In this document: piece by piece, positions 17,977 to 26,134 of the stretch
Layout: the number at the start of each line of letters is the position of its first letter
Numbering within the stretch: position 1 is the stretch's first letter
NCBI GenBank assembly: GCA_019635285.1
Contig: JAHBZS010000005.1
Coordinates: forward strand, 62,001-126,000
Length of the DNA: 64,000 nucleotides
DNA from: Rubrivivax sp.
GTDB taxonomy: Bacteria > Pseudomonadota > Gammaproteobacteria > Burkholderiales > Burkholderiaceae_C
Reading direction: 5' to 3'
Made by a program: the position numbers and the translations under genes
Notes under the pieces: generated by a model
Told to the model about the DNA's origin: nothing
Databases searched by the model: none
Seen by the model: only the letters and a program-made list of their open reading frames with translations

Positions 17977-18285
17977 TCACTGTCGCGGCATGCAAGGCCG
18001 CGCGGGCTGAAGCTTATCCGGCACGGCCACGCCGTGCGCCTGCCAGTCCAGCCACCAGCCCAGCGGCACCTCGTTGGCCACGCGTTCGGGCGTCAGGTGC
18101 TCGGTCACCTGCAGCCCGGCATGCAGCTCGTGGCTGGAATCGAACCAGCCGCAGCCCAGCAGCGCGTCGTCGAGCTGGGCCTCGCTGGGCGCGCCGCAGG
18201 CGCTGACCCAGTCCGGCGCGGCCGGGCGGCGTGCGTGCACCGGGCGCGCGGGGCGCCACCATTGCAGGTATCGCAGCAGGTTCAT
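17977..18285 (-). CDS. Small conserved-looking protein of unknown function
   Basis: 102 residues with a strong ribosome site (GAGGAGCC, 6 bp before ATG). It is rich in Trp and Pro: MNLLRYLQWWRPARPVHARR, then a segment GCGWFDSSHELHAGLQVTEH, and PLGWWLDWQAHG near the C-terminus. There is no signal peptide or membrane segment. The pattern SSHEL..GL.V.EH suggests a folded domain, but I do not recognise the family. It is the first gene of the two-gene operon with DUF427. Confidence 0.6.
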   Translation of the reverse strand: MNLLRYLQWWRPARPVHARRPAAPDWVSACGAPSEAQLDDALLGCGWFDSSHELHAGLQVTEHLTPERVANEVPLGWWLDWQAHGVAVPDKLQPARPCMPRQ

Positions 18286-18400
18286 GAGCGGCTCCTCGCG
18301 GGCAGGTCTGACATGGGCTCATGCTCGCGCGCCGCACCCCGGCCCTCAATCGCTCGGAGGATGGGCCCGTGGGGGGCCCTCTTTGGGGGGATCGTCCGGG

Positions 18401-18871
18401 TCAGCCACCCGGCGCGTGGTGCTCGATCAGGCTGCGCAGGATGCGCTTGAGCGTGCGCGCGTCCGCCGCGCCCAGCCTCTGCACCACCGCCGCCTCGTGC
18501 GCGCGCGCCTGCTGCACCAGCCGCGCCGCCAGCTTCAGGCCCTTGGCGCTGAGGCGGATGCGCGTGATGCGCCGGTCCTGCGCATCGTCGGCACGCAGCA
18601 GCAAGCCGGCCTGCACCATGCGCTCGGCCACGCGCGTCGCCGTGGACTGCGGCACCAGCACGATGGCCGCCACCTCGCCGACGCTCAGGGCCTGGCCGTC
18701 GGCCAGCGTGGCCAGCACGCGCCACTGCAGCACCGGCAGCCGCGAACGCCGCACCACCACATGGAACTCGGCCGAAATCAGCTGGCTGGCGCGCGCCAGC
18801 AGATAGGCCAGGTAGCCGTCGATGAACGGCTCCGCCGCCGGTGCGGCTTGCAGGGCCCCCTGGGTGCGCAT
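18401..18871 (-). CDS. MarR family transcriptional regulator of the catabolic operon
   Basis: 156 residues with the MarR winged-helix layout: dimer helix FIDGYLAYLLARASQLISAE, recognition region LSVGEVAAIVLVPQSTATRVAERMVQAGLL, wing DDAQDRRITRIRLSAKG, and C-terminal helices. It is transcribed away from the long iorA...dctM operon, and a palindromic operator lies between the two starts. The arrangement implies autorepression and control of the operon, released by a small aromatic ligand. In Variovorax-type auxin loci a MarR protein plays this role and binds indole-3-acetate. Here the ligand is inferred, not shown. Downstream (18286-18400) no terminator with a T-run is visible. Confidence 0.92.
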   Translation of the reverse strand: MRTQGALQAAPAAEPFIDGYLAYLLARASQLISAEFHVVVRRSRLPVLQWRVLATLADGQALSVGEVAAIVLVPQSTATRVAERMVQAGLLLRADDAQDRRITRIRLSAKGLKLAARLVQQARAHEAAVVQRLGAADARTLKRILRSLIEHHAPGG

Positions 18872-18875
18872 GGGC

Positions 18876-18916
18876 TTTACAAATGCAATTGCATATGTTT
18901 AGATGTCAACTATATG
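18876..18916. promoter_or_regulatory. MarR operator and divergent promoter region
   Basis: An AT-rich island in GC-rich DNA. It contains the perfect palindrome ATGCAATTGCAT (18883-18894) inside the 20-bp near-palindrome ACAAATGCAATTGCATATGT (18879-18898), typical of MarR sites in size and symmetry. Possible rightward promoter elements overlap it: TTGCAT (18889-18894), a 16-bp gap, then TATATG (18911-18916). The MarR start codon is 8 bp to the left and iorA starts 50 bp to the right. Confidence 0.75.
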
Positions 18917-18965
18917 CCGTGGTCCTGCGCGGCACAAGCACCCCGCGAAGCCAAAGCGATCCACG

Positions 18966-21089
18966 ATGGCCGAACGTTCGTTTGCCGAGGAAGTGAAGAA
19001 GCTGCGCCTGGGCGCCGGCGAAACCTTTGCCGGCGAAGGCATCCTGGCCGTCACCAAGGCGCTGCTGCAGTCCGGCGTGGCCTACGTGGCCGGCTACCAG
19101 GGCTCGCCGATCTCGCACCTGATGGACGTGCTGGCCGACGCGCAGGACATCCTGGCCGAGATGGGCGTGCGCTTCGAGACCAGCGCCAGCGAGGCCACCG
19201 CCGCCGCCACGCTGGCCGCCAGCGTCAACTATCCGCTGCGCGGTGCGGTCACCTTCAAATCGACAGTGGGCACCAACGTCGCATCGGACGCGCTGGCCAA
19301 CCTGGCCTCGGGCGGCGTGACCGGCGGCGCGCTGGTCATCGTCGGCGAGGACTACGGCGACGGCTCCAGCATCATGCAGGAGCGCAGCCACGCCTTCGCC
19401 ATGAAGTCGCAGATGTGGCTGCTGGACCCGCGGCCCAACCTGCCCAGCATCGTGCGCGCGGTGGAGCAGGGCTTCGAGCTGTCGGAAGCCACGCACACGC
19501 CGGTGATGCTGCAGCTGCGCATCCGCGCCTGCCATGTGCACGGCCGCTTCACCGCCAAGGACAACCTGCGCCCGGCCTTCGGCATCGCCGACGCGCTGGC
19601 CGCGCCGAAGCGCGACGTCGACCGCATCGTGCTGCCGCCGGCCAGCTTCCTGCACGAGCGCGAGAAGGTCGAGCAGCGCTGGCCCGCGGCGCAACGCTTC
19701 ATCCAGGAACGCGGGCTCAACGAGTTCTTCGCCGAAGACGCGGCCGATGTCGGCGTCATCGTGCAGGGCGGCCTGACCAACTCGCTGCTGCGTGCGCTGG
19801 AGCGCCTGGGCCTGGCCGACGTCTACGGCCGCAGCCGCGTGCCGCTGTACGTGATGAACGTCGCCTACCCGCTGGTCGACGACGAGCTGCTGCGCTTCTG
19901 CGCCGGCAAGCGCGCCGTGCTGCTGGTCGAGGAAGGCCAGCCCAACTTCATCGAGCAGGGCATCGCCAGCGTGCTGCGCCGGCACGACCTGCAGACCCGG
20001 CTGGCCGGCAAAGGCCCGTTCCCGATGGCCGGCGAATACAGCCCCGACGTGCTGCACAAGGGCCTGCGCGCTTTCTTCGGCACACACCAGCCGGCGTGGC
20101 TTCCCCCCGCACCGCCCAAGCTCATCCCCATCCAGCCGATGAGCGTGCACGCGCGCCCGCCGGGGCTGTGCACCGGCTGCCCCGAACGCCCGGTGTTCGC
20201 CGCGCTGAAGCTGGTGCAGCGCGAACTGGGCGAACACCACGTCAGCGCCGACATCGGCTGCCACCTGTTCTCGATCCTGCCGCCCTTCCACATCGGCAAC
20301 ACCACCATGGGCTACGGGCTGGGCGCGGCCGGCGCGGCGGCCTTCAACACGCCGTCGGCCAAACGCGCCATCAGCATCATGGGCGACGGCGGTTTCTGGC
20401 ACAACGGCCTGACCAGCGGCATCGCCAACGCGGTGTTCAACAAGAGCAACAACCTGACGCTGGTCATCGACAACAACTACACCGCCGCCACCGGCGGGCA
20501 GGACATCCCGTCGTCGCGCGCCAGCAACCGCACGCGCAGCACCTGGCACCCCATCGAAAAGGCGGTGCGCGGCGTCGGCGTCGAATGGGTACGCACGATG
20601 CGCCGCACCTACGACGTGGCCGGCATGCGCGCGGCCATCCGCGAGGCGCTGACCACCCAGGAGCCCGGGCCGAAGGTCATCGTCGCGCAGAGCGAATGCA
20701 TGCTCAACCGCCAGCGCCGCGAGAAGCCGCTGGTCAAGCAGGCCATCGCCGCCGGGCGGCGCCAGGTGCGCGAACGCTTCGGCGTCGACAGCGACACCTG
20801 CACCGGCGACCATTCCTGCATCCGCATCAGCGGCTGCCCGTCGTTGAGCATCAAGCCCAACCCCGACCCGCTGCGCAGCGACCCGGTGGCCACCGTGCTG
20901 GACTCCTGCGTCGGCTGCGGCATGTGCGGCGAGGTCTCGCATGCCGCGGTGCTGTGCCCGTCGTTCTACCGCGCCGGGCTGATCAGCAACCCCAGCGCCT
21001 GGGACCGCTGGCTGGCCAAGCTGCGCGCCGCCGTCATCGGTGCGCTGCAGCGCCGCCGCGCGCGGCGGCTGGCGGCCAGCGCGTTCTGA
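18966..21089 (+). CDS. iorA: 2-Oxoacid (indolepyruvate) ferredoxin oxidoreductase, alpha subunit type
   Basis: 707 residues. The family converts aryl 2-oxoacids to acyl-CoA with CO2 release, using thiamine diphosphate and Fe-S clusters. The N-terminal transketolase-like domain is present (AYVAGYQGSPISHLMDVLAD). Next is the cysteine motif LCTGCPERP. The thiamine diphosphate motif is GDGGFWHNGLTSGIANAVFN with downstream NNYTAATGGQDIPS. A C-terminal ferredoxin-like region follows with DTCTGDHSC, GCP and the cluster motif SCVGCGMCGEVSHAAVLCPS. ATG 18966 is chosen because it starts the conserved sequence. First gene of the operon, 50 bp from the MarR operator. In the pathway proposed here its substrate would be isatinate (2-aminophenylglyoxylate). 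Confidence 0.88.
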   Translation: MAERSFAEEVKKLRLGAGETFAGEGILAVTKALLQSGVAYVAGYQGSPISHLMDVLADAQDILAEMGVRFETSASEATAAATLAASVNYPLRGAVTFKSTVGTNVASDALANLASGGVTGGALVIVGEDYGDGSSIMQERSHAFAMKSQMWLLDPRPNLPSIVRAVEQGFELSEATHTPVMLQLRIRACHVHGRFTAKDNLRPAFGIADALAAPKRDVDRIVLPPASFLHEREKVEQRWPAAQRFIQERGLNEFFAEDAADVGVIVQGGLTNSLLRALERLGLADVYGRSRVPLYVMNVAYPLVDDELLRFCAGKRAVLLVEEGQPNFIEQGIASVLRRHDLQTRLAGKGPFPMAGEYSPDVLHKGLRAFFGTHQPAWLPPAPPKLIPIQPMSVHARPPGLCTGCPERPVFAALKLVQRELGEHHVSADIGCHLFSILPPFHIGNTTMGYGLGAAGAAAFNTPSAKRAISIMGDGGFWHNGLTSGIANAVFNKSNNLTLVIDNNYTAATGGQDIPSSRASNRTRSTWHPIEKAVRGVGVEWVRTMRRTYDVAGMRAAIREALTTQEPGPKVIVAQSECMLNRQRREKPLVKQAIAAGRRQVRERFGVDSDTCTGDHSCIRISGCPSLSIKPNPDPLRSDPVATVLDSCVGCGMCGEVSHAAVLCPSFYRAGLISNPSAWDRWLAKLRAAVIGALQRRRARRLAASAF

Positions 21090-21093
21090 AAGC

Positions 21094-22590
21094 ATGGCCA
21101 TGCAGGCGCAGCCGATCAAGATCGCCATCCTCGCCATGGGCGGCGAAGGCGGCGGCGTGCTCGCCGACTGGATCGTCGACCTGGCCGAGCACGAAGGCCA
21201 CATTGCACAGACCACCTCGGTGGCCGGCGTGGCGCAGCGCACCGGCGCCACCATCTACTACCTGGAGCTGTTCCCGCGCGCCGCGGCCGAGGCCACCGGC
21301 GCCGAGCCGGTGCTGGCGCTGATCCCCACGCCCGGCGACGTCGACGTGCTGCTCGCCTCCGAGCTGATGGAAGCCGGCCGCGCGCTGCAGCGCGGGTTGG
21401 TGACGCCCGAGCGCACGACACTCATCGCGTCCACGCACCGCGTCTACGCCATCGCCGAGAAGTCGGCGATGGGCGACGGCCGCGCCGACGTCGGCCAGCT
21501 CGAAGCCGCCTGCGCCGCCGCGGCGCTGCGCTTCCTGCGCTTCGACATGGCAGCCGCGGCCGAGCGCCATGGCAGCGTCATCAGCGCGGTGCTGTTCGGC
21601 GCGCTGTACGGCAGCGGCGCGCTGCCCTTCGACCGCGAGGCCTTCGAAAGCACCATCCGCCGCGGCGGCGTCGGCATCCAGGCCAGCCTGGCGGCTTTCG
21701 CCGAAGGCGCGACGCTGGCCGTGGCCCGGCCCGCGCCCGTCGGGGTGGACGCACCGCCCAAGCCGCTGCCCGCCAGCCACCCCAACGCCGCCATCCAGGC
21801 GCTGCTGCAGCGCCTGCGGAGGCAGTTCGCGCCCGCGCAACAAACGCTGCTGGCCGAGGGACTGCGCCGCCTGGTCGACTACCAGGACGCGGCCTATGCC
21901 GCGCTCTACCTCGACCGCATGCAGGCGCTGGCCGCCCATGGCCACGACGCGCTCACCGCCGACACGGCGCGCCACCTGGCGTTGTGGATGAGCTACGAGG
22001 ACACGGTGCGCGTCGCCGACCTGAAGACCCGTGCCACGCGCTTCGACCGCGTGCGCGGCGAGGTCCGGGTGAGTGCGCAGCAGGTGCTGCAGATCAACGA
22101 ATACATGCACCCGCGACTGCAGGAGATCTGCGACACCCTGCCCGCCGGCCTGGGCCGCTGGCTGCAGCATTCGGGCGCGCCGCGGCGCTTCGTCGAGCGC
22201 TTCACCGCCCAGGGCCGCGTCGTGCAGACCAGCTCACTGGGCGGCTTCCTGCTGCTGTACATGCTGGCCGGCCTGCGCCGCTGGCGCCGCGGCAGCCTGC
22301 GCTACGCGTTGGAGAACGCGCGCATCGAGGCCTGGCTGCAGGCCGTCCATGCCGCGGCGCAGGCCGACCCGGCGCTGGCGCTGGAGATCGTGCGCTGCCA
22401 GCGCCTGGTCAAGGGCTACGGCGACACGCACGAGCGCGGCCTGCGCAACTTCGAGCGGCTGATGGCCGCGGCCCGGCAGCTGGCCGGCCGCGCCGACGCC
22501 GCACCCGCCTTGGCCCGGCTGCGCGAGGCCGCGCTGGCCGACGAACACGGCCAGGCCCTGGACCACGCCTGGGCCGCTGCCGCACTCTGA
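21094..22590 (+). CDS. iorB: 2-Oxoacid (indolepyruvate) oxidoreductase, beta/gamma subunit type
   Basis: 498 residues. The N-terminal 190 residues are the gamma-type domain of 2-oxoacid:ferredoxin oxidoreductases: IAILAMGGEGGGVLADWIVD and TTSVAGVAQRTGATIYYLEL. The C-terminal 300 residues are the helical extension typical of long proteobacterial IorB proteins (DYEDTVRVADLKTRATRFDR-like). The ATG is 4 bp after the iorA stop. Partner of IorA in the cytosol. The order iorA-iorB followed by a Rieske dioxygenase is unlike a pure amino-acid fermentation locus and ties the oxidoreductase to aromatic breakdown. Confidence 0.88.
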   Translation: MAMQAQPIKIAILAMGGEGGGVLADWIVDLAEHEGHIAQTTSVAGVAQRTGATIYYLELFPRAAAEATGAEPVLALIPTPGDVDVLLASELMEAGRALQRGLVTPERTTLIASTHRVYAIAEKSAMGDGRADVGQLEAACAAAALRFLRFDMAAAAERHGSVISAVLFGALYGSGALPFDREAFESTIRRGGVGIQASLAAFAEGATLAVARPAPVGVDAPPKPLPASHPNAAIQALLQRLRRQFAPAQQTLLAEGLRRLVDYQDAAYAALYLDRMQALAAHGHDALTADTARHLALWMSYEDTVRVADLKTRATRFDRVRGEVRVSAQQVLQINEYMHPRLQEICDTLPAGLGRWLQHSGAPRRFVERFTAQGRVVQTSSLGGFLLLYMLAGLRRWRRGSLRYALENARIEAWLQAVHAAAQADPALALEIVRCQRLVKGYGDTHERGLRNFERLMAAARQLAGRADAAPALARLREAALADEHGQALDHAWAAAAL

Positions 22591-22604
22591 GCAAGGAGCC
22601 CGCG

Positions 22605-23930
22605 ATGGACCGCTACACCGGACCGACCGAAGACCTGAAGGCGCGCATCCTGGCGCTGGTGCAGCCCGACCGCGTGCACCGCGACCTGTACGTCAGCGAC
22701 GAGATCTTCCGCCTGGAGCAGGAACACTTCTTCGCCAACACCTGGAACTACGTCGGCCACGGCAGCCAGATCCCCAAGCCCGGTGACTACCTCACCGTGG
22801 ACATCGCCGGCCGGCCGCTGATCGTCGTGCGCCAGCCCGACGGCTCGCCCAAGGTGCTGATGAACCGCTGCGCGCACAAGGGCTCGCGGCTGGTGTCGCA
22901 GGCCTGCGGCCACGCCGGCAAGTTCTTCCGCTGCCCATACCACGCCTGGACCTTCCGCACCGACGGCTCGCTGCTCAACACGCCGGTGAAAGAAGGCTAC
23001 GACGGCACGGCGATGCGCGACTGCGAAGCGGGCCAGGGCCTGGTGGTCATCCCGCACGTGCGCGAATACCGCGGCTTCCTGTTCGCCAAGATCAACGACG
23101 TCGGCCCCGGCTTCGAGGACTACTTCGGCGAGTCGCTGTCCAGCATCGACAACATGGCCGACCGCTCGCCCGAAGGCGAGCTGGAGATCGCCGGCGGCTG
23201 CCTGCGCTACCTGCACAACTGCAACTGGAAGATGTTCGTCGAGAACCTGAACGACACCATGCACCCGATGGTGGCGCACGAGTCCTCGGCCGGCACGGCC
23301 GTGAAGATGTGGATGGGCCAGCCGGCCGACGCGCCCAAGCCGATGGCCATCGAGCAGTTCGCGCCCTTCATGTCCGACTACCAGTTCTTCGACGACATGG
23401 GGGTGCGCGTGTTCGACAACGGGCACAGCTTTTCCGGCGCCAAGTTCAGCATCCACAGCAAGTACTCGGGGGTGCCGGCCTACGAAGAAGCCATGGTCAA
23501 GGCCTACGGCGAGCAGCGCGCGCACGACATCCTGGGGCTGACGCGGCACAACACCGTGTACTTCCCCAACCTGACGATCAAGGGCGCGATCCAGGCCATC
23601 CGCGTCGTCAAGCCGCTGGCCGTGGACAAGACCCTGATCGAGAGCTGGACCTTCAGGCTCAAGGGCGCGCCGCCGGAGCTGCTGCGCCGCACCGCCATGT
23701 ACACGCGGCTCATCAACTCGCCCTTCTCGGTGGTCGGCCACGACGACCTGCATGCCTACCGCGGCATCCAGGAAGGCCTGCGCGCCAGTGGCAACGACTG
23801 GATCAGCCTGCACCGCAACTACGACCCCGCCGAGCGCGAGCAGACGGACCTGACGGTCAACGGGCTGAGCGAGATCTCGATGCGCAACCAGTACCGCGCC
23901 TGGGCCAGGTACATGACCTTGGACATGTGA
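22605..23930 (+). CDS. Rieske aromatic-ring dioxygenase, large (alpha) subunit
   Basis: 441 residues. The Rieske [2Fe-2S] site is Cys89-X-His91 (RCAHKGSR) and Cys110-X2-His113 (FRCPYHAWTF). The mononuclear iron site has His220 and His225 in NDTMHPMVAHES, with the bridging Asp217 that carries electrons between subunits. AAGGAG lies upstream of ATG 22605. With the next gene it forms the terminal oxygenase. No ferredoxin or reductase gene is seen in this operon, so electrons must come from a partner encoded elsewhere. In the inferred pathway it would correspond to the IadD-type oxygenase acting on indole-3-acetate. Benzoate- or phthalate-type substrates are the alternative. Confidence 0.93.
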   Translation: MDRYTGPTEDLKARILALVQPDRVHRDLYVSDEIFRLEQEHFFANTWNYVGHGSQIPKPGDYLTVDIAGRPLIVVRQPDGSPKVLMNRCAHKGSRLVSQACGHAGKFFRCPYHAWTFRTDGSLLNTPVKEGYDGTAMRDCEAGQGLVVIPHVREYRGFLFAKINDVGPGFEDYFGESLSSIDNMADRSPEGELEIAGGCLRYLHNCNWKMFVENLNDTMHPMVAHESSAGTAVKMWMGQPADAPKPMAIEQFAPFMSDYQFFDDMGVRVFDNGHSFSGAKFSIHSKYSGVPAYEEAMVKAYGEQRAHDILGLTRHNTVYFPNLTIKGAIQAIRVVKPLAVDKTLIESWTFRLKGAPPELLRRTAMYTRLINSPFSVVGHDDLHAYRGIQEGLRASGNDWISLHRNYDPAEREQTDLTVNGLSEISMRNQYRAWARYMTLDM

Positions 23931-23941
23931 TGGAGGCCGCC

Positions 23942-24436
23942 ATGACCACCGCCCGGGACGTGACGGCCGAGCACCTGGTGAAGCTGGTGCTGCACGAGGC
24001 GCGGCTGCTCGACGCGCACGACTACGACGCCTGGAACCGCCTGTTCACCGACGACGCCTTCTACTGGATCCCGCTGCAGCACGACCAGCCCGACGGCATC
24101 GACCACACCTCGCACATGTACGAGGACAAGTTGCTGCGCGAGCTGCGCATCGAGCGGCTGAAGAGCCCGCGCGCGTTCTCGCAGCAGCCGCCCAGCCGCA
24201 GCCACCACCTGCTGCAGCAACCCAGCGTGGAGACGCTGGACGCGGCGGCCAACCACTTCGTCACGCGCACCGAGTTCCACTACAGCGAAGCGCGCGGCGA
24301 CGAGATGCTGATGCTCGTCGGCACCGCCTTCCACCATTTCCGCGTCGACGGCGACGGCGCGCTGCGCTTCACGCTCAAGCGCGTCAACCTGCTCAACTGC
24401 GACGCGGCGCTGCCGTCGATCCAGCTGTTCATCTGA
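23942..24436 (+). CDS. Rieske aromatic-ring dioxygenase, small (beta) subunit
   Basis: 164 residues of the NTF2-like beta-subunit fold: ARLLDAHDYDAWNRLFTDDAFYWIP near the N-terminus, a middle RIERLKSPRAFSQQPPSRSHH and a C-terminal strand RFTLKRVNLLNCD. Two starts are possible. ATG 23930 overlaps the alpha stop. ATG 23942 is preceded by a perfect GGAGG 6 bp upstream, so I chose the latter. It forms the alpha3beta3 oxygenase with the preceding gene product and has no catalytic residues of its own. Confidence 0.92.
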   Translation: MTTARDVTAEHLVKLVLHEARLLDAHDYDAWNRLFTDDAFYWIPLQHDQPDGIDHTSHMYEDKLLRELRIERLKSPRAFSQQPPSRSHHLLQQPSVETLDAAANHFVTRTEFHYSEARGDEMLMLVGTAFHHFRVDGDGALRFTLKRVNLLNCDAALPSIQLFI

Positions 24437-24438
24437 GC

Positions 24439-26064
24439 ATGGCCGACAGCGTCTACCAGGCCTTTGCCGAGCGCGCGCGTCGGCAACCCGACGCCGACTT
24501 CCTGTGCACCGAGCCGGTCACCGCGGCGGCCTACGGCATCGCCGCCGGCACGCTGCGCTATGGCGAGGCGCTGGCCCGGGTCGAGACGCTGCGCCAGCGC
24601 TACGCCGCCGCCGGCTACGGCCACGGCCACCGCGCCGGGCTGCTGCTGGAGAACCGGCCGGACTTCTTCCTGCACTGGTTCGCGCTCAACGCGCTGGGCG
24701 TCGGCGTGGTGCCCATCAACAACGACCTGCGCGCCGCCGAGTTGGGCTACCTGCTGGCGCACAGCGAGCTGTGCCTGGCCATCAGCCTGGCCGCACGCAT
24801 CGACGACCTGCGCGCCGCGGCCGTGCCCGGCCGCGCGCCGGTGCTGCTGCCGCCGGACCATGCCGGCCCCGTGCCGGCCGCACCCTGGCCGGCGCCTGCG
24901 GCAGGGCAGCCGCTGGCCCGCGCCAGCGAATGTGCGCTGCTCTACACCTCGGGCACCACCGGCCGGCCCAAGGGCTGCGTGCTCAGCAACGACTACTTCC
25001 TGCGCGCCGGCGCCTGGTACGCCACGATCGGCGGCCTGTGCACGCTGCACGAAGGCCGCGAAAGGATGATCACGCCGCTGCCGCTGACGCACATGAACGC
25101 CATGGCCTACTCCGCCATGGCCATGCTCATGACCGGCGGCTGCCTGGTGCAGCTGGACCGCTTCCACCCCGGCAGCTGGTGGGACTCGGTGCGTGCGTCG
25201 CGCGCCACCGTCGCGCACTACCTGGGCGTGATGCCGGCCATGCTGCTGGGCGCGCCGCCGTCGCCGGCCGACCGCGACCATGCCGTGCGCTTCGGCTTCG
25301 GCGCGGGCGTCGACCGGCGCCAGCAGGCAGTGTTCGAGCAGCGCTTCGGCTTTCCGCTGCTCGAGGCCTGGGCCATGACCGAGACCGGCGCGGGCGCGGT
25401 GGTCATTGCCAACCACGAGCCGCGGCACGTGGGCCAGAGCTGCTTCGGCCGCGCCGAAGCCGCGGTGCAGTGGCGCCTGGTCGGCGAGGACGGCGCCGAC
25501 GTGGCCACCGGCCAGCCGGGCGAGCTGTGGGTGCGCGCCGCGGGCGCCGACCCGCGCGCCGGCTTCTTCAGCGAATACCTGAAGGACGCCGTGGCCACGG
25601 CCGAGGCCTGGGCCGACGGCTGGTTCCACACCGGCGACCTGGTGCGCGCCGATGCCGACGGCCACCTGTACTTCGTCGACCGCAAGAAAAACGTCATCCG
25701 CCGCAGCGGCGAGAACATCTCCGCGGTGGAAGTGGAAAGCGTGCTCGCGTTGCATCCGCGCGTGGCCGCGGTGGCGGTGGCCGCCGTGCCCGACGCGGTG
25801 CGCGGCGACGAGGTGCTGGCCTGCATCGTGCGGCGCGATGCGCAGCCCGACGAGGACCTGCCCGCGCTGGCCACGCAGATCACGCAGCATGCGCTGCAGC
25901 AGCTGGCCTACTACAAGGCGCCCGGCTACGTGGCCTTCGTCGACGCGCTGCCGCTGACCCTGTCGCAGAAGGTGCAGCGCGCGCAGCTGAAGACGCTGGC
26001 GCAGACCTTGCCCGGCCAGCCGGGCTGCGTCGACACCCGCGGCTTGAAGAAGCGCACGGCATGA
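24439..26064 (+). CDS. AMP-forming acyl-CoA ligase
   Basis: 541 residues of the ANL superfamily. Motifs are LLYTSGTTGRPKGCVLSN (ATP-binding loop), EAWAMTETGAG (adenine motif), WFHTGDLVRADADGHLYFVD and the hinge RKKNVIRRSGENISAVEVE. The catalytic Lys is near the C-terminus (LPLTLSQKVQRAQLK). It starts 2 bp after the beta-subunit stop. It activates a carboxylic acid as CoA ester in the cytosol. In the inferred route that acid is dioxindole-3-acetate made by the dioxygenase. The stop codon overlaps the ATG that opens the 74-bp element at 26061. Confidence 0.9.
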   Translation: MADSVYQAFAERARRQPDADFLCTEPVTAAAYGIAAGTLRYGEALARVETLRQRYAAAGYGHGHRAGLLLENRPDFFLHWFALNALGVGVVPINNDLRAAELGYLLAHSELCLAISLAARIDDLRAAAVPGRAPVLLPPDHAGPVPAAPWPAPAAGQPLARASECALLYTSGTTGRPKGCVLSNDYFLRAGAWYATIGGLCTLHEGRERMITPLPLTHMNAMAYSAMAMLMTGGCLVQLDRFHPGSWWDSVRASRATVAHYLGVMPAMLLGAPPSPADRDHAVRFGFGAGVDRRQQAVFEQRFGFPLLEAWAMTETGAGAVVIANHEPRHVGQSCFGRAEAAVQWRLVGEDGADVATGQPGELWVRAAGADPRAGFFSEYLKDAVATAEAWADGWFHTGDLVRADADGHLYFVDRKKNVIRRSGENISAVEVESVLALHPRVAAVAVAAVPDAVRGDEVLACIVRRDAQPDEDLPALATQITQHALQQLAYYKAPGYVAFVDALPLTLSQKVQRAQLKTLAQTLPGQPGCVDTRGLKKRTA

Positions 26065-26134
26065 GCCGCGCACAGCCACCCGAAACTGTCCATCCCCGCC
26101 TGGCGGGGCGGCGCGCAGCGCCTGGGGTGCCTGC
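26061..26134 (+). repeat. Single 74-bp coupling element between CoA ligase and thiolase-like gene
   Basis: From the ATGA overlapping the ligase stop (26061-26064) to the GTGA that starts the thiolase-like gene (26135) is exactly 74 bp, the same length as each copy at 7801-7948. Shared parts are ATGAGC at the left end, ACCCGAA, a C/G palindrome (CCCCGCCTGGCGGGG versus CGCCCCCTTGGGGGGC), then CGGCGCGCAGCGCCTGGGG and GCC at the right end. It reads as a 25-codon frame, MSRAQPPETVHPRLAGRRAA then PGVPA, whose TGA overlaps the GTG of the next gene. The left half is diverged from the yej copies, so it is an older or different family member. Confidence 0.75.

Noticed and set aside
18359-18400. GGGGGGCCCTCTTTGGGGGG near the end of marR as another copy of the 74-bp element
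   Set aside because: Only G/C runs are shared; the CGGCGCGCAGCGCC core and ATGA borders are missing.
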